6,562 nt of DNA. It comes from Bacteroidales bacterium (GTDB lineage Bacteria; Bacteroidota; Bacteroidia; Bacteroidales; UBA932). This document shows positions 1 to 5,666 of this stretch, piece after piece. The notes beneath the pieces are model-generated. The model worked only from the letters and a program-made list of their open reading frames with translations. It was not told the origin of the DNA and searched no databases. The position numbers and the translations under genes are program-made. Position 1 is the stretch's first letter, and the number at the start of each line of letters is the position of its first letter. The stretch is from the NCBI GenBank assembly GCA_017615135.1, contig JAGAAU010000143.1, positions 1 through 6,562 of the forward strand, given 5' to 3'.

Positions 1-713
1 CCAGGCTGACTGCAATGAACAACGGAGTACTTGCCTTTGCCGGAGACCTGGACGAAGCTGCCTTCAAGCAGTTCCTGAAGCGATATCTGGGCAATCTCAA
101 AAGGAGCCACAGGCGGCAGGTGCGTCCGTCGATGACCGTTCCCATGCGTTCCGGAACCCTGGTTTACATAGTGGATGGAGCTCCGGGCGAGGAGAGTGTG
201 AACATGTCGATATATGCCCGCATGAACTTCAACCGCGAGTACTATATGACCTGCCGGCTGGCCATGATGGCGATGGAGAAGGAACTAATCCGTGCGATGG
301 CCCCTTCGGGGATGTACGTTCAGTTCGGATATAGTCTGGAGACACTGCCGGAGGAGAGGATATGTATCAATATAAGCTGCCGTCCGTGCAGGCCTTCGGG
401 CCTTCCCGAGGGAGTGCGTTCCATGTCGGCCCTGGATGCGGTGGGCCCTGTGCGGGAGGTTCTGCGCCGCCTGCCGTCCAGTACCATAAACAAGAAAGAT
501 CTCAACGCCTACAAGGCGGCGCTTGTCAACGAAGTGGAGGCCTCGCTGTCTAATCCCGCTTCTCTTCTGGAGCCGGTCATGTCCCGTTATTCGATGGGCA
601 AGGACTTTACCACAGGTTATAAGGGAATAATCGGTTCCATAGATTCTGAGGCCGTTCAGACGGTCTTTGAGGCCCTGCGGAACGGTTGCCGTATAGAATA
701 CACCATACTGTGA
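1..713 (+). CDS. M16-family (insulinase/pitrilysin-like) peptidase, C-terminal part, 5' truncated by the window edge
   Basis: The reading frame is already open at the left edge (codons from base 3) and ends in TGA at 711-713, so the first ATG at 15 is probably internal. Visible features fit the C-terminal half of an M16 peptidase (PF05193-type domain): a 'VLAFAGDLDEAAFKQFLKRY' strand-helix (the usual 'V.VGDFD...L..LI.KYLG.LP' element), a segment around residues 57-80 resembling the 'S..I.......Y' strand, and a C-terminus ending 'GCRIEYTIL', the typical terminal strand. The zinc-binding HxxEH motif of M16 enzymes sits in the N-terminal domain and would lie upstream, so activity cannot be judged here. 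M16 C-terminal domains help form the substrate chamber; many Bacteroidota homologues are exported, but no signal peptide can be seen in this fragment. The stop overlaps the start of the next gene by one base, suggesting co-translation. It could also be an inactive M16 paralogue. Confidence 0.85.
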   Translation, partial: RLTAMNNGVLAFAGDLDEAAFKQFLKRYLGNLKRSHRRQVRPSMTVPMRSGTLVYIVDGAPGEESVNMSIYARMNFNREYYMTCRLAMMAMEKELIRAMAPSGMYVQFGYSLETLPEERICINISCRPCRPSGLPEGVRSMSALDAVGPVREVLRRLPSSTINKKDLNAYKAALVNEVEASLSNPASLLEPVMSRYSMGKDFTTGYKGIIGSIDSEAVQTVFEALRNGCRIEYTIL

Positions 714-1315
714 TGGGACGTGAGTTCGGAGCTATAATCCAGATAGGGGACATCCTTGTTTCTGAGGATGTGGTTTCTGAATATTTTGCCTGCGATTATG
801 CCGCCTGCAAGGGCGCCTGCTGTATTGAAGGCGACGGCGGCGCGCCACTGGAAGAAGAGGAGGCCCTGGTGCTGCTGGAGGAGAATTATCCCCACTGCTC
901 GCCCCTGATGCGCTCCGAAGGCAGGGAGACGATAGACCGCGACGGGTTCTTCACGATAGACCGCGACGGAGACATGGTTACTCCGCTCTGTGCTTCAGAC
1001 GGAGCCTGCGCTTTTCTGTGTGCATCTTCCGAAAATGGGGCCCGCTGTGCCCTGGAGACCTGTTTTGAGAAGGGCCTTACCAAATGGAGAAAGCCAGTGT
1101 CCTGCAGCCTTTATCCAATCCGGCTCACCAGACTTACGGGGGGCGGTACGGCCCTGAATCTGCATAAATGGAACATTTGCGCCCCGGCTTACGAAAAAGG
1201 CCGCCGGGAAGGCGTAAAGGTCTATCGTTTTTTGGAAAAGCCTCTCAGGGAGCGCTTCGGCGATGAATTCTACGACGCACTCTGCGCCGCCGCCGAACAT
1301 CTGTCCATCGAGTAA
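713..1315 (+). CDS. DUF3109 family cysteine-rich protein (probable metal-binding, function unknown)
   Basis: A 200-residue protein recognised as DUF3109 from its layout: 'IGDILVSEDVVSEYFACD', then C27-x4-C32-x3-C36-C37 followed by 'EGDGGAPLEEEE', 'DGDMVTPL', and the late block 'KPVSCSLYPIRL' with 'KWNICAPA'. It holds 13 cysteines (27, 32, 36, 37, 62, 93, 99, 103, 112, 117, 131, 156, 191). The early cluster recalls CxxCxxxxCC zinc- or iron-chelate proteins, so metal or Fe-S binding is likely but unproven. There is no signal peptide or membrane segment, so it is probably cytoplasmic. I chose the ATG at 713 because it overlaps the upstream TGA (TGATG) and gives the family-like N-terminus; an in-frame ATG at 686 would add nine atypical residues inside the peptidase gene. 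Residues 73-78 and 81-86 repeat TIDRDG (see the repeat entry). The reaction is unknown. Confidence 0.88.
   Translation: MGREFGAIIQIGDILVSEDVVSEYFACDYAACKGACCIEGDGGAPLEEEEALVLLEENYPHCSPLMRSEGRETIDRDGFFTIDRDGDMVTPLCASDGACAFLCASSENGARCALETCFEKGLTKWRKPVSCSLYPIRLTRLTGGGTALNLHKWNICAPAYEKGRREGVKVYRFLEKPLRERFGDEFYDALCAAAEHLSIE
929..969 (+). repeat. In-frame 24-bp-period direct repeat inside the DUF3109 gene
   Basis: The 17-mer acgatagaccgcgacgg occurs at 929-945 and again, without mismatch, at 953-969. The period is exactly 24 bp, so both copies are read in the same frame as TIDRDG (residues 73-78 and 81-86). From memory, family members carry a single '[VI]ID.DGD[LM]VTPL' element here, so the left copy looks like a short tandem duplication. 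Confidence 0.8.
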
Positions 1316-1774
1316 TTATTCTCCCAGTTTGGTCTGGAGTCCGCTGCAGCAGCGAATTACTTCCTTGGAGATGCCTTCCACCTTCCATCCGTCTACGGTG
1401 CGGGTGAAGCGCAGTTTGTCTTCGAACATCTTCACCAGGCGGTCGAACGGCGCCCTTCTGCGGAAGGTCAGGTTTTCACCGTCTTCCTCGCATAGTTTGT
1501 ATCCCCGCATGGACATGAATTCCACCACGGGCCCGCGCAGTTCTTCGAAACTCCCCGGCAGCCGCAGTTCCCGCGAGCAATAGCCGAATTTGGGGTAGAT
1601 TCCGGCAAAGGCAGCCATCAGCAGGGCTATCTGCCATAGTGAATCTTTGCCGTTTACGAAAATCTTGGACGGGTCGCTCTCTACCAGGTTCATCGCAATG
1701 AGGATGGTAATCAGGAGCGACAGTATCACAAAGAGGTATACGAAGTATTTGACGGAACGTATAAAGTATCTCAT
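1316..1774 (-). CDS. Small two-helix membrane protein, function unknown
   Basis: A 152-residue protein on the minus strand that I do not recognise beyond 'conserved Bacteroidales-type membrane protein'. A basic N-terminus (MRYFIRSVKY) precedes a hydrophobic helix at about residues 10-29. A short polar loop containing 'ESDPSKIFVNGKDS' leads to a second hydrophobic stretch at about 46-62, then a soluble domain of about 90 residues rich in Arg, Lys and Glu ('RRRAPFDRLVKMFEDKLRFTRTVDGWKVEG'). Two helices and the positive-inside rule suggest both termini are cytoplasmic. The C-terminal pattern of short alternating strands and a 'DGWKVEG' turn suggests a small alpha/beta domain. Its stop codon abuts the DUF3109 stop with no base between, and no terminator hairpin is visible there. 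A perfect TAnnTTTG element lies 17 bp before the start. It appears to be a monocistronic unit, with a direction opposite to both neighbours. Confidence 0.75.
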   Translation of the reverse strand: MRYFIRSVKYFVYLFVILSLLITILIAMNLVESDPSKIFVNGKDSLWQIALLMAAFAGIYPKFGYCSRELRLPGSFEELRGPVVEFMSMRGYKLCEEDGENLTFRRRAPFDRLVKMFEDKLRFTRTVDGWKVEGISKEVIRCCSGLQTKLGE

Positions 1775-1790
1775 GGCAGGGTATTTGCTG

Positions 1791-1798
1791 CAAATTTA
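1791..1798 (-). promoter_or_regulatory. Minus-strand -7 element (TAAATTTG) for the small membrane protein gene
   Basis: On the minus strand the sequence reads TAAATTTG, an exact match to the Bacteroidota -7 consensus TAnnTTTG. It ends 16 bases before the ATG at 1774, implying a leader of roughly 10-12 nt. No convincing -33 TTTG lies at the usual distance; only a T-rich TTTTC occurs about 22-25 bp upstream. Confidence 0.55.
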
Positions 1799-1810
1799 AG
1801 CTAAAATGTT

Positions 1811-1818
1811 TACATTTG
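1811..1818 (+). promoter_or_regulatory. Plus-strand -7 element (TACATTTG) for the coiled-coil/hemW operon
   Basis: TACATTTG matches the Bacteroidota -7 consensus TAnnTTTG exactly and ends 22 bases before the ATG at 1841. A TTTG at 1784-1787 could be the -33 element, but the 23-bp spacing is a little longer than the usual 19-21. The leader would be under 20 nt and A-rich, with no Shine-Dalgarno sequence, as is common in this phylum. Confidence 0.6.
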
Positions 1819-1840
1819 CGAAAACCTCAAACGGACAATC

Positions 1841-2770
1841 ATGGAAAGAGAAGATCCTTTACAGAGAATAGAGCGCGAAGAGCGCGAAAGGGCTGAGAGA
1901 AGGGCAGGCGGCACCAAAAGGCAGCTTGTCATTATTGCCGTGCTTGCAGCTGCGGCCCTGATTCTTGGCGCGCTGCTTCTTACCAATGGCCTTTCACACA
2001 GGCAGCTGGTTACCGAACTTCAGATAGAGAAACAGGACCTGCAGTCTCAGATTGAGGCCCTTCGTTGCGACTACGACTCCCTCTATTCAGATTATGAATT
2101 CATCAATTCCCAGCTGGATTCCTCCCGCGAGGAGATTGCCCAGCTCGTGGAAAGGGTAAAGAGCGTGAGCGCCACCAACCGCAGCAAGATTCGCCAGTAC
2201 GAGAAGGAGCTTGGCACCCTGCGTACAATCATGCGCAGTTACATAGTGCAGATAGACTCCCTGAACAACCTTAACCACAAACTTACCGCAGAAGCCGCAT
2301 CCGCCCGCAAGGAGGCACGCGAGACCAGGGAGCGCAATACCGAACTGGAGGCCCAGGTAGAGGATTTGAGCGGCCAGGTGGCAGTGGGGTCGATGGTCAA
2401 GGCCCGCGGCATCAAGGCCGCCGCCTACAACCAGGCAGACAAAGTTACGGATAAGAGCAACCGGGTGGTAAGACTGCTCGTGAACCTGAGCCTCGTGGAG
2501 AACTCGCTGGCTCAGAGGGGAGATATGACCGTGTACCTGCGCGTTACCGACCCTGCCGGGAATCTGCTGAAAGACGGCAACAATATCAGGTTCAAGTTCG
2601 GAGAGGAAACTGTAGATGCCACCGCGGCCCGTACAGTCGATTACGAAGGCTCCGAGGTAGATCTTGGAATCTATGTGAACAATATTCCTGAATACGTCAA
2701 GGGCATTTATACCGTTCAGGTTTATTCTGCGCAGGGGCTCCTCGGAACCACCGAGCTGATGCTCCGCTAA
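1841..2770 (+). CDS. Membrane-anchored coiled-coil protein with C-terminal beta domain, function unknown
   Basis: A 309-residue protein. Residues 1-27 are highly charged (Glu/Arg-rich, ending GGTKRQ). Residues 28-48 form one strongly hydrophobic helix (LVIIAVLAAAALILGALLL). Residues about 55-183 are a long heptad-rich coiled coil full of Glu, Gln, Lys and Leu ('ELQIEKQDLQSQIEAL', 'RERNTELEAQVEDLSGQV'). Residues about 184-309 lack heptads and alternate hydrophobic residues like a beta-sandwich ('VVRLLVNLSLVEN', 'GDMTVYLRVTDPAG', 'KGIYTVQVYSAQGLLGTTELMLR'). Positive-inside topology places the N-terminus in the cytoplasm and the coiled coil plus beta domain in the periplasm, so a structural or scaffold role at the cell envelope is the best inference. 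It resembles hypothetical proteins of Bacteroidales often auto-named for their coiled coil; I assign no function. Its TAA overlaps the hemW ATG (TAATG), so the two are probably co-transcribed and translationally coupled. Confidence 0.82.
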   Translation: MEREDPLQRIEREERERAERRAGGTKRQLVIIAVLAAAALILGALLLTNGLSHRQLVTELQIEKQDLQSQIEALRCDYDSLYSDYEFINSQLDSSREEIAQLVERVKSVSATNRSKIRQYEKELGTLRTIMRSYIVQIDSLNNLNHKLTAEAASARKEARETRERNTELEAQVEDLSGQVAVGSMVKARGIKAAAYNQADKVTDKSNRVVRLLVNLSLVENSLAQRGDMTVYLRVTDPAGNLLKDGNNIRFKFGEETVDATAARTVDYEGSEVDLGIYVNNIPEYVKGIYTVQVYSAQGLLGTTELMLR

Positions 2771-3825
2771 TGGTTTACGTCCACGTTCCCTTTTGCGGGA
2801 GCTTCTGCGTCTATTGCGCTTTTTACTCTGAAATTGTCGGGACTCCCGGTTATGCCGGGGGCGACGTTGTCGCGTCATGCCAGGCCTCGACCGGGCATCC
2901 CATATTGAGCTATATCAAAGACCTCTGTCGCGAGGCTGCCGGGCGTCGCGACGAAATCGCAGCCAGCTCTGCTGTGCCTACTCTGTACATTGGCGGCGGT
3001 ACTCCGTCGCTTCTGTCTGCAGCAGATATCAAACTCATTGCAGATGCTGTTGGAGGTGGTCCGTGGAGCGAATTCACCGTTGAGGTGAACCCGGAAGACA
3101 TAGTTTCCAAGGGCGAAGCCTATGTGCGCGAACTGCTGGAGGCCGGGGTGAACCGGATCAGCATGGGGGTTCAGTCCCTGGACGACGGGGTTCTGCGCTG
3201 GATGTGCCGCAGGCACAATGCTGAAACCGCCCGCAATGCTTATTCCATCCTCCGGAATGCCGGTGTGGGCAATATCAGCATAGACATTATCAGCGGAATC
3301 GGAGGCTTCCCGGACGAATGTCTGGAAAAGACTGTCTCTGAAATACTTACATGGCAGCCCGAGCACATTTCTGCCTATCAGCTCGGGGTGGATGAAGGCA
3401 GCGCCCTGGAAGAGATAGTTGATGCCGGCAGATGGCAGGAGGCTCCTGAGGAACAGTGCCGGAGTCAGTACGAATTCCTCTGTAAAACCCTCGGCGAGGC
3501 CGGTTACCGGCATTACGAAATTTCCAATTGGGCACTTCCCGGGAAGGAATCCGTGCACAATTCATCCTATTGGAAACGGGTGCCGTACGTTGGTCTTGGC
3601 CCAGGAGCCCATTCTTTCAGAATACTGCCGGACGGTACTCAGTTGCGGTCCTGGAATTCACGGCAGACCAGTGGCTGGAGTGCAGAATCGGAGATTCTCT
3701 CTCCGGAAGAAATTAGGGAAGAGACTCTTATGCTGGGTTTGCGAACGGCCGAAGGGGTGGGTGGCAGGAAAATTCCCGAGAGCGACTGGTTTGTCGCAGA
3801 CTCCATTATTGCATCCCTTTTGTAA
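2770..3825 (+). CDS. hemW: HemW-like radical SAM heme chaperone, with an N-terminal insertion and shortened C-terminus
   Basis: A 351-residue radical SAM protein. C9-x3-C13-x2-C16 in 'HVPFCGSFCVYCAFYS' is the 4Fe-4S/SAM motif, and the Phe where HemN has a fourth Cys favours HemW. Next come 'YIGGGTPSLL' (74-82, SAM binding), 'TVEVNPEDI' (103-111), 'GVNRISMGVQSLDD' (126-139), 'HISAYQLGVDEGSAL' (199-213), 'YRHYEISNWA' (246-255) and 'HNSSYWKRVPYVGLGPGAHS' (263-282), all in family order. HemW binds heme and passes it to acceptor proteins such as respiratory enzymes; older records call it oxygen-independent coproporphyrinogen III oxidase, which is doubtful here because the HemN-specific CxxCxC arrangement is absent. 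The family is usually about 375 residues. This copy seems to have about 18 extra residues at 22-44 and to lack most of the C-terminal winged helix between 'TAEGV' (326-330) and 'DWFVADSIIASLL' (339-351). The start is fixed by the TAATG overlap with the upstream gene. The last 20 bp overlap the aminopeptidase gene tail-to-tail. Confidence 0.9.
   Translation: MVYVHVPFCGSFCVYCAFYSEIVGTPGYAGGDVVASCQASTGHPILSYIKDLCREAAGRRDEIAASSAVPTLYIGGGTPSLLSAADIKLIADAVGGGPWSEFTVEVNPEDIVSKGEAYVRELLEAGVNRISMGVQSLDDGVLRWMCRRHNAETARNAYSILRNAGVGNISIDIISGIGGFPDECLEKTVSEILTWQPEHISAYQLGVDEGSALEEIVDAGRWQEAPEEQCRSQYEFLCKTLGEAGYRHYEISNWALPGKESVHNSSYWKRVPYVGLGPGAHSFRILPDGTQLRSWNSRQTSGWSAESEILSPEEIREETLMLGLRTAEGVGGRKIPESDWFVADSIIASLL
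2838..2898. repeat. Cluster of consecutive palindromes inside hemW (possible small inserted palindromic element)
   Basis: Three potential stem-loops lie almost end to end. The first is 2843-2861 (CCCGG-TTATG-CCGGG, extended by a T:G and a C:G pair). The second is 2861-2873 (GCGAC-GTT-GTCGC, perfect, sharing one base with the first). The third is 2877-2898 (ATGCC ... GGCAT, with an inner GG/CC pair after one mismatch). An alternative stem, CGGG-ACT-CCCG (2838-2848), competes with the first. The block coincides with hemW codons 23-43, the segment that looks extra compared with the family. Confidence 0.5.
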
Positions 3826-5623
3826 GCGGCAGCGTCTTGCTGCGCAGCCATTCTCTCTCAGACGTTTCAAGGAGCGGGGATATGGCCCTGTAAACCCTTT
3901 CGTTGTAATCGTTCAGCCACTGAAGCTCCGTGTCTGTCATCAACTCGGTAAGGATGGCGGAAGTGTCGAAGTGGCACAGGGTAAGGGTTTCGAAGCGCAG
4001 CCATTTCCCGAAGCTGTTTTCCGAGTCTTCCACGCACAGCAGCAGGTTTTCGTGTCTCACCCCGTGCTGGCCCTCGCGATATATGCCCGGCTCGTCCGAG
4101 CATACCATTCCGGGTGTCAGCGGCACGGGATTCAGATTCTGGCGTATATCCTGAGGCCCCTCATGCACCCCGAGCAGAAATCCGACACCGTGGCCGGTGC
4201 CGTGACCATAGTTCCTCCGGGCGTTCCAGAGCGGCTCGCGGGCCAGGGCGTCTATGCGGCAGCCCGGAGTCCCTTCTGGAAATATGGCCGATGCAAGGGC
4301 GATATGTCCCTTCAGGACCAGGGTGTAGTCTTCCATTTCAAGCCTCGAGCATTCCCCGAGCGGCACTGTGCGGGTGATGTCGGTAGTTCCACAGAAATAC
4401 TGTCCGCCGGAATCGCAGAGATAAAGGCCCTCCGGATGCAGCAGGGGAGCATTTATGGCAGGAGTGCAGTAATGAGGCAGCGCCGCCGCCGGTCCCCATG
4501 CGGAAATGGTCTCGAAACTGTCAGATATATAGTTCTCGTCCCGTGCACGTAACTGGCCCAGCTTCAATGCGGCATCCCTCTCGGAGACAGTCCTTTCGTC
4601 TGCCATAGACCGGTCCAGCCAGTAGAGGAATTTCTCCATCGCTACGCCATCGCGCAGGTGGGCGTCTCTCAGGGCTTCCTGCTCGCTTTTGGTTTTCAGG
4701 GATTTCCACATCTGCACCGGGCTCCTGCCATCGGTCAGCTCCAGTCCGGATACTTTGAGATTTTCTGCCAGTTCCAGATTCAGGGATCCCATGTCCGCAT
4801 AGAGCGCTGAACCCTGGAAAATGTCGGCAATTTCCTCTATTTCAGCATATCCGGCAGTGCGTATGCCGTCTTCTTCCAGCTCCCGGAAACTCCGTTCCGT
4901 CTGGGAGTCCTCCACTTTTTCCTTCAGCACAAACCATACGGCGTCTCCCTCCACCGGTACAAGCAGGTAGCTTATTACGTATGGATTGTATTCTATGTCC
5001 AATGCGCGCACGTCCAGCATCCAGGCTATGTCGTCCAGGGCGCTCAGCAGTATTCCGTCGCAGTTTTTCCGTCTGCAGAACTTGCGCAGCCGTTCCATTT
5101 TGCCGCTGCGGCCGGGTTCGGAATCAACTGTAAAAACCGGGGTTTGCGGCAGGGGCGGACGGTCTTCCCAGATGCTGCCAAGCAGGTCCGGCACGGCCGC
5201 TATCAGGCAGTTGCCCCCGCTCCCTTCGAAACTCTTGCGTACAGTGTCGGCAAATTTGGCCCCGGTGGCCAGGGAATCCATCGCGATGGTTACTTCGGCT
5301 CCGTCTCCGAAGTATTCCGGCAGCCAGTGGGGAATATCGGGCTGGGAGGTCCCCAGTTTGTGTAGTTCCACCCCGGTACCTTCCAGCTCCTGAACGGCCT
5401 GTATGAAGTAGCGGCTGTCTGTCCAAAGTCCGGCATGGTCTGCGCAAATCACCAGCGTAGCCGCTTCTCCGCCGAAACCGCTCAGCCAGGCCACCTGCCT
5501 GTAGCGCTCGGGCGGATATTCGCTTCCGTGCGGGTCTGAACCTCCAATAATTGCGGCGTCCCAGTCTTTGGCCCGCATCAGTGCTCTCAGTGCCTCAATC
5601 CTGCCAGCGTAAATATTCTCCAT
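3806..5623 (-). CDS. Xaa-Pro aminopeptidase, M24B family, three-domain long form
   Basis: A 605-residue metallopeptidase that removes an N-terminal residue preceding proline. It has the long eukaryotic-APP1-like architecture: creatinase N domain (about 1-155), second creatinase-like domain (about 160-315), catalytic pita-bread M24 domain (about 320-535) and the M24 C-terminal extension (about 540-602, 'WLRFETLTLCHFD', 'WLNDYNERVY'). All five dimetal ligands are visible: D404 (CDSGGQY), D415 (TTDITRT), H478 (GHGTGHGVG), E511 (SDEPGIY) and E525 (GVRHENL). The supporting histidines H384 (ALPHY), H474 and H487 (VHEGP) are also present, so it should be active. No signal peptide is seen; the enzyme is probably cytoplasmic. 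I chose the ATG at 5621-5623 (MENIYAGRIEAL...) because it gives the standard N-terminus and follows a TAnnTTTG element; an upstream ATG at 5719 would add 32 atypical residues and run into the divergent dus gene. The 3' end overlaps hemW by 20 bp. Confidence 0.95.
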   Translation of the reverse strand: MENIYAGRIEALRALMRAKDWDAAIIGGSDPHGSEYPPERYRQVAWLSGFGGEAATLVICADHAGLWTDSRYFIQAVQELEGTGVELHKLGTSQPDIPHWLPEYFGDGAEVTIAMDSLATGAKFADTVRKSFEGSGGNCLIAAVPDLLGSIWEDRPPLPQTPVFTVDSEPGRSGKMERLRKFCRRKNCDGILLSALDDIAWMLDVRALDIEYNPYVISYLLVPVEGDAVWFVLKEKVEDSQTERSFRELEEDGIRTAGYAEIEEIADIFQGSALYADMGSLNLELAENLKVSGLELTDGRSPVQMWKSLKTKSEQEALRDAHLRDGVAMEKFLYWLDRSMADERTVSERDAALKLGQLRARDENYISDSFETISAWGPAAALPHYCTPAINAPLLHPEGLYLCDSGGQYFCGTTDITRTVPLGECSRLEMEDYTLVLKGHIALASAIFPEGTPGCRIDALAREPLWNARRNYGHGTGHGVGFLLGVHEGPQDIRQNLNPVPLTPGMVCSDEPGIYREGQHGVRHENLLLCVEDSENSFGKWLRFETLTLCHFDTSAILTELMTDTELQWLNDYNERVYRAISPLLETSEREWLRSKTLPLTKGMQ

Positions 5624-5643
5624 TTTTAGAAAAGCAGTTTTGA

Positions 5644-5651
5644 CAAATATA
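5644..5651 (-). promoter_or_regulatory. Minus-strand -7 element (TATATTTG) for the aminopeptidase gene
   Basis: The minus strand reads TATATTTG, a perfect TAnnTTTG match, ending 20 bases before the ATG at 5623. The expected leader is about 15 nt, A/T-rich and without a Shine-Dalgarno sequence. No clear -33 TTTG is present at normal spacing; that region would fall inside the divergent dus gene. Confidence 0.5.
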
Positions 5652-5653
5652 TG

Positions 5654-5661
5654 TATTTTTG
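5654..5661 (+). promoter_or_regulatory. Plus-strand -7 element (TATTTTTG) for the dus gene
   Basis: TATTTTTG matches TAnnTTTG exactly and ends only five bases before the ATG at 5667. If used, transcription would begin at or within a few bases of the start codon, so the message would be leaderless or nearly so. No well-spaced -33 element is visible (TTTG at 5639-5642 is only 11 bp away). Confidence 0.45.
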
Positions 5662-5666
5662 TGCGT

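Noticed and set aside
686..712. Upstream ATG at 686 as the DUF3109 start
   Set aside because: It would add nine residues unlike the family and overlap the peptidase gene by 28 bp; the ATG at 713 gives the TGATG overlap and the expected N-terminus.
2087..2878. Minus-strand open frame (263 codons) opposite the coiled-coil gene
   Set aside because: Antisense to a coherent membrane/coiled-coil protein; its His/Leu-rich composition mirrors the sense heptads and it has no promoter or family feature.
2875..3558. Minus-strand open frame (227 codons) opposite hemW
   Set aside because: Fully antisense to conserved HemW motifs; no independent evidence of coding.
3828..3846. Small GCAG...CTGC inverted repeat after the hemW stop as a terminator
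   Set aside because: Only a four-base stem with no U-tract, and it lies within the aminopeptidase coding sequence.
3419..4552. Long plus-strand open frame (377 codons) over the hemW end and the aminopeptidase gene
   Set aside because: It lies antisense to a well-supported M24 peptidase with all catalytic residues and out of frame with hemW; its product is Pro/Arg/Gly-rich with no family pattern. A codon-bias shadow.
5640..5645. TTGACA as a sigma70-type -35 box
   Set aside because: No TATAAT-like box follows at 16-18 bp (that position falls on the dus start codon), and this phylum uses TAnnTTTG-type promoters.
5661..5666. GTG at 5661 as the dus start
   Set aside because: It would add only two residues and overlap the -7 box; the ATG at 5667 is the better start.
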